Of a stretch of DNA of 64,000 nt, positions 58,360 through 64,000 are shown piece by piece. Under the pieces are notes generated by a model. That model was not told the DNA's origin. It did no database searches and saw only the letters and a list, made by a program, of their open reading frames with translations. This stretch comes from Gnetum montanum (lineage: Eukaryota; Streptophyta; Gnetopsida; Gnetales; Gnetaceae): NCBI GenBank assembly GCA_015680685.1, contig MNCI01004284.1, forward strand, positions 383,084-447,083, in the 5' to 3' direction. The translations under genes and the position numbers were made by a program. Within the stretch, counting starts at the first letter, position 1; each line of letters begins with the position of its first letter.

Positions 58360-59865
58360 TGAAACACCACAAAATTTCAAGTCTCAGCATCTCGACTACA
58401 AATTTGGCTAAGTATCAAAATGATGGCACTTTGCCCATATTTTTCGAAGTCTTGAGTGTAGTTAACTCCAATTGCCAAATTTGTAAAAGTTTTCTAAGTG
58501 TTAGAATGATGGCACTTTCTGTAGATTTGTGTGTCAAGCTGTGTAGTGTAGCACAGCATAGCACACATGTCAAGCTGTGCAGCGTAGAGTAGCATAGCAC
58601 ACTTGTCAAGCTGCACAACGTAGCACACCTGTCAAGCTATGTAGCATAGCACAATGTAGCACACATGTCAAGCTGTGTAGCAAAGCACAACATAGCACAC
58701 ATGTCAAGCTATGCAACGTAGCGCAGGGTGGCACACCTGTTAAGCTATGCAATGTAGAGTAGCATAGCACACATGTCAAGTTGTGTAGCATAGCGTAGCA
58801 TAGCACACCTGTCAAGCTGTGCAGCGTAGCATAGCGTAGCACACCTGTCGAGCTACATAGTATAGCACACCTATCAAGCTGCATAGCGTAGCACACTTGT
58901 CAAGCTGTGCAGCATAGCACATGTCAAGTTGTGTAGCGTAGCACAGCATAGCACACCTGTCTAGCTGTGTAAACAGTGTCTCATGTCCTATGCGTAACAC
59001 GGAACGAGCATAGAAGATAGCATCCCATGTCATGTGCGTAACATGGGACAAGCATAGTAGACAATGTGGTTCCACCCACCACATTGCCACATTGCACCTG
59101 ATCTGCATTTTGGAATAACCCTAGCCCTATAACTACCCCTATGTCCTAGTGTTTTAGGCGGGGAGGGGGGGGGGGGGGGTTGGCTTCCATTTTTCACCAG
59201 TAAGGCAGTTGGCACTTCCATTTGGCATTTTGGCACTTAGCATCGTGGATGAACGAGACCCAAAGCACACTACAACAACAGAGAAGCACAGCTACACCAC
59301 ACGTTACATTGCAGCCCCATTGCAGCCTTGTAGAACATTACACAGTACACTGTGGCTACCAACCCAGCAAGCAAAGTTCAACATAGTGAGCACCATACTT
59401 CACATCCTAACACCATCGAGGCTATGACTATGCTTCCATTATACCTATTGTACACTATGTACCTTTTGAGACCCTATGTGAATTAGCTATGCTCCCTCTT
59501 TTGGGGCACTGCACTGTTGTTCTTAAATTCTGTTGCATTTCTCAAGTATTTCTCTTTGGCATTTAGCATAACACTTGTATTTTCTCACTTTTTCATACAT
59601 ATTTGCACGTTCACGTCATTGTTCTCAGGTTGGGACACCTTGCTATGCTCTAGCTTACCTGGACTTGATGCCCGCGCATAATGTAGTACAAACCCTTCTC
59701 ACACACGGTTGTTTTAACACCATGTAAGTCCCTGTCCAATCGACAAAACCGTTTAGGGCACCTCGTTTCGATTTTCTCCAGCATGGCCCTCTCATGGATT
59801 CAGGGTTAAGTTGTATGCCTGGTGACCTCTCAATGTTCCAGCCACCAACGTTTTTGGACACTACA
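58360..59865 (+). repeat. 3' LTR of element D
   Basis: Same termini as the 5' LTR. It holds a shorter tandem-repeat block (58.53-58.97 kb) and a run of 15 G at 59165-59179 where the 5' LTR has only five G. The short frames on the minus strand (58415-58618, 58606-58896 and others) are repeat translations. Confidence 0.9.
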
Positions 59866-59870
59866 ACTAG

Positions 59871-60290
59871 GTTACCAAACAATAACACTTTACACTCAAA
59901 ACCAATCACACTTATTTTGCATTACTAATAAGCATTGGAATTGTAAATGACTTAAGAAATGTAAATGAATTAATAAAAGTAAACATTATGGAGAAGTAAA
60001 TCTATGCTAAGTAATATGCTCTAATGATAAAGGACAATCTTGATCTTTATTTTTTCTCATGACTTATATCGAGAAATAATCCACTGGAATAAAGATTCTA
60101 TATAACTATAATTCACTATACTACAAGCATTCACACTAACTCTAACTTTAAGAAAATAAACTGCAAGAATTTTACTAAGTGTTAGGCAAAAACTTTTTTT
60201 GATGCGATGGTGGGTTGGTATTTAGAGAAATGAATATGGTATTTAGAGAAATGAATATGGCTCGCTACATCATATATACGATGATGTATG
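59871..60290 (-). repeat. Continuation of the element E LTR-like region after D
   Basis: Begins directly after the ACTAG duplication, so it was contiguous with 51301 before D inserted. AT-rich and non-coding. It includes a 22-base tandem duplication ('tatttagagaaatgaatatgg') at 60218-60261. The outer LTR end is not identifiable. Confidence 0.4.
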
Positions 60291-61250
60291 TAGAGCTACA
60301 ATATCACGTCTGTGATAGTCTTTATTTAAAATGTTTCATCAATACCCATATACATTACTCAAAGAATCACAAGTTGTAGTTTGTGGGTTCAATAAATTGA
60401 ATATTTTGAGTTGTCAATTATAATAAAATATTCATTGCTTTTAAGAAGAGTGACAATTTAATACTTATATGTATATGTTGGTACTACCTTGTAAGTTACA
60501 ATAATAGGAAATGTATTTTGTGATGAATCTATTAGTGGTGTGTGATGTTTGATTGTTGATAGGGTTTCTCTATACCCCATTTTTCTTGTCTAACGTAGTG
60601 CTTGGTGGGCATCTTGTAGGGGTTGTAAAGGGTTTTTAGTCAATTGATGTCTATGATATGTTACTTCAGTGGTTTTTGTACAATATGACATATCATGTTG
60701 ATTAATCTTAGTGTATTTCATGTACCTAAATTCTTGATTTATTTCTGCTTCCATAATGTTATTACTATCCTTAACATAAGGGAGGGTGCTACATAGTGTT
60801 ATTTCTTTTATAAAGTATGGAATTTTTATAAGGTTATATAAGTGAATATTTATAACTATTTAAGCACTTAGGACTAGGATTTGATAACAAGAATGAAATC
60901 AAATTGTATAAATTAACTGGTTTATAACCCAATGATTTTCTAAGCATATTTCTACTTAAACTTTGTTTATCATTACATGGTATCTGGTATCTTCTATATT
61001 TTTATAAATTTGGAAATAATAATTTTAACAATTAGAATTAGCTATCAATACAAGATGATTTACTGTGAGATATTTAACCTATATTAAGATTCATTATAAT
61101 AAAGTCAATCAAAAAAATGCAAAGTTATTATCAGTCAACGTGGAAGTATTGTGACAGTGAAAATGATATATGAATAAATAAGAATGAAAGATTGCGGTGT
61201 CATTATTAGCATAAATAGTGTTGTAGATTTTGTAGAAGGTAAGCTTGCTA
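60291..61250. other. AT-rich intergenic DNA 3' of the thaumatin-like gene
   Basis: No gene or recognisable repeat was seen. It separates the retroelement nest from the gene. Confidence 0.5.
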
Positions 61251-61255
61251 ATTAC

Positions 61256-61263
61256 TATAAATA
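61256..61263 (+). promoter_or_regulatory. TATA-box-like TATAAATA, plus strand
   Basis: A textbook plant TATA word pointing toward the 3' end of the thaumatin-like gene. It could start an antisense transcript across it, but such words also arise by chance in AT-rich DNA. No start site or downstream gene supports it. Confidence 0.2.
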
Positions 61264-61680
61264 CCGATCCTTTGAGGGAATGGAAACATAACTGCTTAGG
61301 GTACGATTCATTTATGCCATCAATGTTAGCGTATTGAAATTTATGGACTCGAGTTAGAGTTCATCTCGCTCCATAAACCGGTCTTATTGTTTCATGCAAT
61401 AATATATCGTGAACGATCAGTAGATTCAGCATCGGAGAAGGCATGCCGGCAAACAAATTGTTTACCCCCATATTCACGAACTCAAAAGTTTTGCTATTTC
61501 ATACCATGGGAAATACCAAAATTTATAAAAGAAATTTACCCAGAAAACGGGAAACAAAAAATCGGCAATATTGGGACGGCAGAGAACAGCGGATACAGAA
61601 AAGAGAAAACAGAAAAGAGAAAATGCGATCGAAACACTAGGGAGGGAGGACAGAGGTTAGAGAATATATATAAAATATGT

Positions 61681-62409
61681 TCAAGGGCAAAAGACGACGT
61701 CGTAGTCAGTGGAGCCGCCGGGGCAGGAGAAGGTGGAGTTGGTACGATCGTAGGCGTAGGCGTAAGCGCTGGGGCAGCCGGTCTTAAAGTAAACGGCGTA
61801 CTTGGAAGGGGGGCACTGCTGGGGCCCACCGCCGTAGGCGCCGCGGCAGCAGTACTCGTCGTTATCGGGGAAGGCGGCGCAGGCGCTGCGGCATCCAAAA
61901 CTGGAGCCGCTCAACCTCAGCTCCGCCGGACACGCCACGTTCAGATTCTTGGCACACGACACGGTGGCGCAACTGGGCCCGGCCGCCGCACGATTGGAGG
62001 ATTTCCTGGTGGTGGGCCCGATGGACACGGGCACGTTGAAGCCGTCCACCAGGGAGATGTCGTACAAATCCTTGTTGCCCGCGCCGTTCAATGTGTACTC
62101 CACCAGCGTCGCCGGAATCGCACCGCCGGCGCACACGTGCGCGCCGCCGGTGCAGTTGGTGCGGGCCCACAGACGTCCGGCCTGGTTGCCGGGCGTGACG
62201 TTGTACGTCCAGATTTGGCCGTGCGGCAACTCGACGCCGGCGTTGGGGTTCACCGTGGCCGGCCATATTGTGTAGGGACAGTTGTTGCTTACCTTCACCG
62301 TCGCGCCTTCAGCCGCTCCCCACAAGAAGAAGATGATGAAGAAGAAGAAGAGCAGCAGCAGCGTTATTGTAATTCCTGCCATGTTGTTGTTGTTCGTGGA
62401 TGATGCCAT
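61681..62409 (-). CDS. Thaumatin-like protein (PR-5 family), secreted
   Basis: Single-exon frame of 242 aa. Residues about 11-30 are a strongly hydrophobic signal-peptide core, and cleavage near Ala36 would give a mature protein starting TVKVSNNC, typical of the family. Family blocks include GRLWART (79-84), LVEYTL (102-107), YDISLVDGFNVP (116-127), SCAKNLNVACPAEL (151-164), YCC (186-188), AYAYD (217-221) and the C-terminal VVFCP. The acidic-cleft residues usually called REDDD appear kept (an Arg in 79-83, Glu104, Asp117, Asp122, Asp221). There are 14 cysteines, not the usual 16: the loop after Cys86 is short and lacks the region of the thaumatin signature. Three N-glycosylation sequons occur (Asn70, Asn85, Asn224). 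Met10 is an alternative start. The gene is GC-rich and CpG-rich against AT-rich surroundings. The family is extracellular and defence- or stress-linked; that role here is inference. Confidence 0.95.
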   Translation of the reverse strand: MASSTNNNNMAGITITLLLLFFFFIIFFLWGAAEGATVKVSNNCPYTIWPATVNPNAGVELPHGQIWTYNVTPGNQAGRLWARTNCTGGAHVCAGGAIPATLVEYTLNGAGNKDLYDISLVDGFNVPVSIGPTTRKSSNRAAAGPSCATVSCAKNLNVACPAELRLSGSSFGCRSACAAFPDNDEYCCRGAYGGGPQQCPPSKYAVYFKTGCPSAYAYAYDRTNSTFSCPGGSTDYDVVFCP

Positions 62410-62500
62410 AACTACTAACTGACTGACTCCTCTAACTGGATCTCTGCTTTGCTTGCGCTTACTCGATCTCTCTTTCTTTCTTTCTGTCTATGCCCTGCTC
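62410..62500 (-). promoter_or_regulatory. Purine-rich 5' leader of the thaumatin-like gene
   Basis: Directly upstream of the start the transcript strand carries GAAAGAAAGAAAGAGAGA (about 62469-62490). Such GA-rich leaders are common in plant genes. The transcription start is not determined. Confidence 0.35.
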
Positions 62501-62512
62501 TGCTCCTACTCG

Positions 62513-62526
62513 TATGTTTATGTATA
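62513..62526 (-). promoter_or_regulatory. Candidate TATA element of the thaumatin-like gene
   Basis: The minus strand reads TTATACATAAAC about 105-115 bases before the start codon, a reasonable position for a TATA box with a leader of 70-80 bases. The match to TATAAA is imperfect. Confidence 0.3.
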
Positions 62527-62529
62527 ATT

Positions 62530-63950
62530 GCTTACACACGGACGGTTACCAAAACCGAAGTCCAGGCTTTATCTTGCTTTCTTTTTAAGCCTTGAAAATG
62601 ATGGTTGCAGTTAATCAGACAACTGAACTTCCGCGCGCATGGATGTCGCATTTTATTCTTCGTTTCATGCTTTTTAAAAGTTTACGTTGAAAGCTTTTTA
62701 AGAGAAACTTACGTTGAAAAGTTGCTAGGTGAACTCTAGTTAGCGCCGAAATGAAACTCATGCGTATTAAAATACTTTTAAAAAAAAATTTCATGCGTTT
62801 CTCCTACATAAAACTATGTTCAATATTTAAAACTTCTTAGCATTCACCATTGCTTTTTTAACCATGGCGGTTTTTTTTTTCTTTGCCCAAAAAGCTCTAG
62901 CACCTGATGGTGCATGCACATGAGGGCATTGTGCAGTTTCTGTATGGCACACCAAAGATTTGGAAGGGCGTAGTAGCAAAACTATGCTTTATGTGAGCAA
63001 TGGGACCACAATTATGGGGAAATTAGGTAAACACAAAATAGAATGAAAATTTTAATGTTAATTTGGCAGGCTTTTTTTTTTTTTTATAAACATTGCTACT
63101 TCAAGTGCAATATTTTATTTTCAGCTCTTGTTTTTCTCCATGAACTCTTAAAGAAAAACCATGGAAAACTGGATTTTGCACACTATATTTTATTTTCAAC
63201 ACTTGCTTTTTTTGATTTTAAAAGGTAGCTTTCAAGAAAATATGTTGCCTTCCTTGGAAATGATCTTTGCTAATGGTAAAATGGCTTTGTAGTATAAACT
63301 AACCCTTGCTGCTGAGCAACTCTTTTTGCCATGTGAAACCCTGGAAGAAAAAAAAATTCTAAGTTTTCGCACATGTATTTTAGTTGTTTTCATGTGTGTG
63401 TTTTTGTTTCCCGCAAATGAAGTTCCTACACCATTTTAAGTCTTAGTTCCAACCACATTTTAAGTCTGTACATTAGCCAAAAATGCACACCTTTTGTTCC
63501 CATGTGCATCATGACCAGCATTATGCAAAAATAAATACTTTAGATTGGCATCGCATTGCAACACACTCCATTGCTTAAGACATGAGATTAATTAACAATG
63601 AGGTATTAAGTCATACTTCAAGTACTTTAACATTTACAAAGTATCATGGTGGCTATGTATTCTAAAGATATATATAGTGAAAAGGTTTTAGGTTCCATAT
63701 ACTCCTTTATAACTATGTAGCATATGTGCCTCTTTAAATAAATAACATATATCAAATATTATTTTCTAAATTCACAATTCAACAAATTTATTACAATAAA
63801 CTAACTAGGCTAATGGGGTAATACCTCAACCCATAATTTGTTGGTTTATCAATAAATATGTTACATATATATTGGCTATGGTCAAGGTATTATGATAGCA
63901 ATGTTGCTAATTGTACACTGATGAGACGCGACATGCATAGTGCCACGATA
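62530..63950. other. Upstream region of the thaumatin-like gene, no further gene
   Basis: No convincing frame on either strand; the plus-strand frame at 63043-63228 is Phe/Leu-rich and not recognisable. The region to about 62.9 kb still has moderate CpG content, then AT-rich DNA resumes. I could not support specific stress-response boxes. Confidence 0.5.
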
Positions 63951-64000
63951 TCGCGGTCTGCCGCTATATCTATAAATAAGAGGCGGCACTCCCTTCATTT
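63951..64000 (+). promoter_or_regulatory. TATA-like word inside a GC-rich inverted repeat at the window edge
   Basis: CTATAAATAAG (about 63970-63980) stands between GCCGC (63961-63965) and GCGGC (63983-63987), with CGATATCG just upstream. This could be the start of another promoter or LTR running out of the window. Too little sequence remains to decide. Confidence 0.25.

Larger units (their letters stand above)
51302..59865 (+). mobile_element. Element D: 8.6 kb non-autonomous LTR retrotransposon
   Basis: Both LTRs begin TGAAACACCAC and end CACTACA. The insertion is flanked by a perfect 5-base target-site duplication ACTAG (51297-51301 and 59866-59870). Inside are a priming site, a leader repeat, gag, a fragment of the protease-RT linker and a non-coding tail, but no RT, RNase H or integrase. 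Mobility therefore must have relied on enzymes of another element; B or C relatives are the obvious candidates, since the priming site and gag are alike. The LTRs differ at 7 of their first about 100 bases, so the insertion is not recent. Confidence 0.9.

Noticed and set aside
61873-62266. Arg-rich minus-strand frame within the thaumatin-like gene
   Set aside because: It is a +1 shadow of a GC-rich coding region with no domain, while the main frame shows a full secreted PR-5 protein.

Overview
The window looks like intergenic DNA from a very large, repeat-rich plant genome, most likely a conifer or other gymnosperm. That placement is inference: the DNA is AT-rich, CpG-poor and filled with old, nested Ty3/Gypsy-type LTR retrotransposons full of stop codons. 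The only intact gene I can support is a GC-rich, single-exon thaumatin-like protein gene (PR-5 family) on the minus strand at 61681-62409. I found no rRNA, tRNA, CRISPR or bacterial feature.

Layout. 1-2268 is gene-free and carries two fragments of an LTR-like repeat I call family A. An assembly-like seam (TC repeat, poly-C, N) at 2269-2314 leads into element C (2315 to about 21.7 kb, minus strand). C holds an RT N-terminal fragment, a palindrome array with a period near 190 bp, a plus-strand cassette, protease, a 2.9 kb foreign insertion, gag, primer-binding site and 5' LTR. At 22176 a family A LTR begins, and it is split by element B (about 23006-42655, minus strand). B has LTRs at both ends, gag, protease remnant, plus-strand cassette, palindrome array, RT, RNase H and integrase. 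The split A copy resumes at about 42657-42936 and a second, complete A copy follows at 42947-44037. About 44.0-47.1 kb is unassigned. Element E (about 47.1-50.9 kb, minus strand) keeps gag and integrase but no RT. Its right-hand LTR-like region is split by element D (51302-59865, plus strand), a non-autonomous gag element with a perfect ACTAG target-site duplication. The thaumatin-like gene lies in the last 4 kb.

Main discovery candidate. Elements B and C carry, at the same unusual place between protease and RT, a plus-strand (antisense) multi-segment gene cassette. Its first part resembles an FCP1/NLI-interacting-factor-like HAD phosphatase with lost catalytic aspartates. It is followed by a second conserved domain and a charged, coiled-coil-like tail. 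Next to it both elements hold arrays of long palindromes with the same period near 190 bp but different palindrome sequences. In B clearly, and in C more loosely, the element's palindrome words also occur in its own LTR. I know of no description of this arrangement.

Limits: the annotation is by eye. Boundaries of the degenerate pieces are approximate, and family calls for decayed domains rest on motif recognition.
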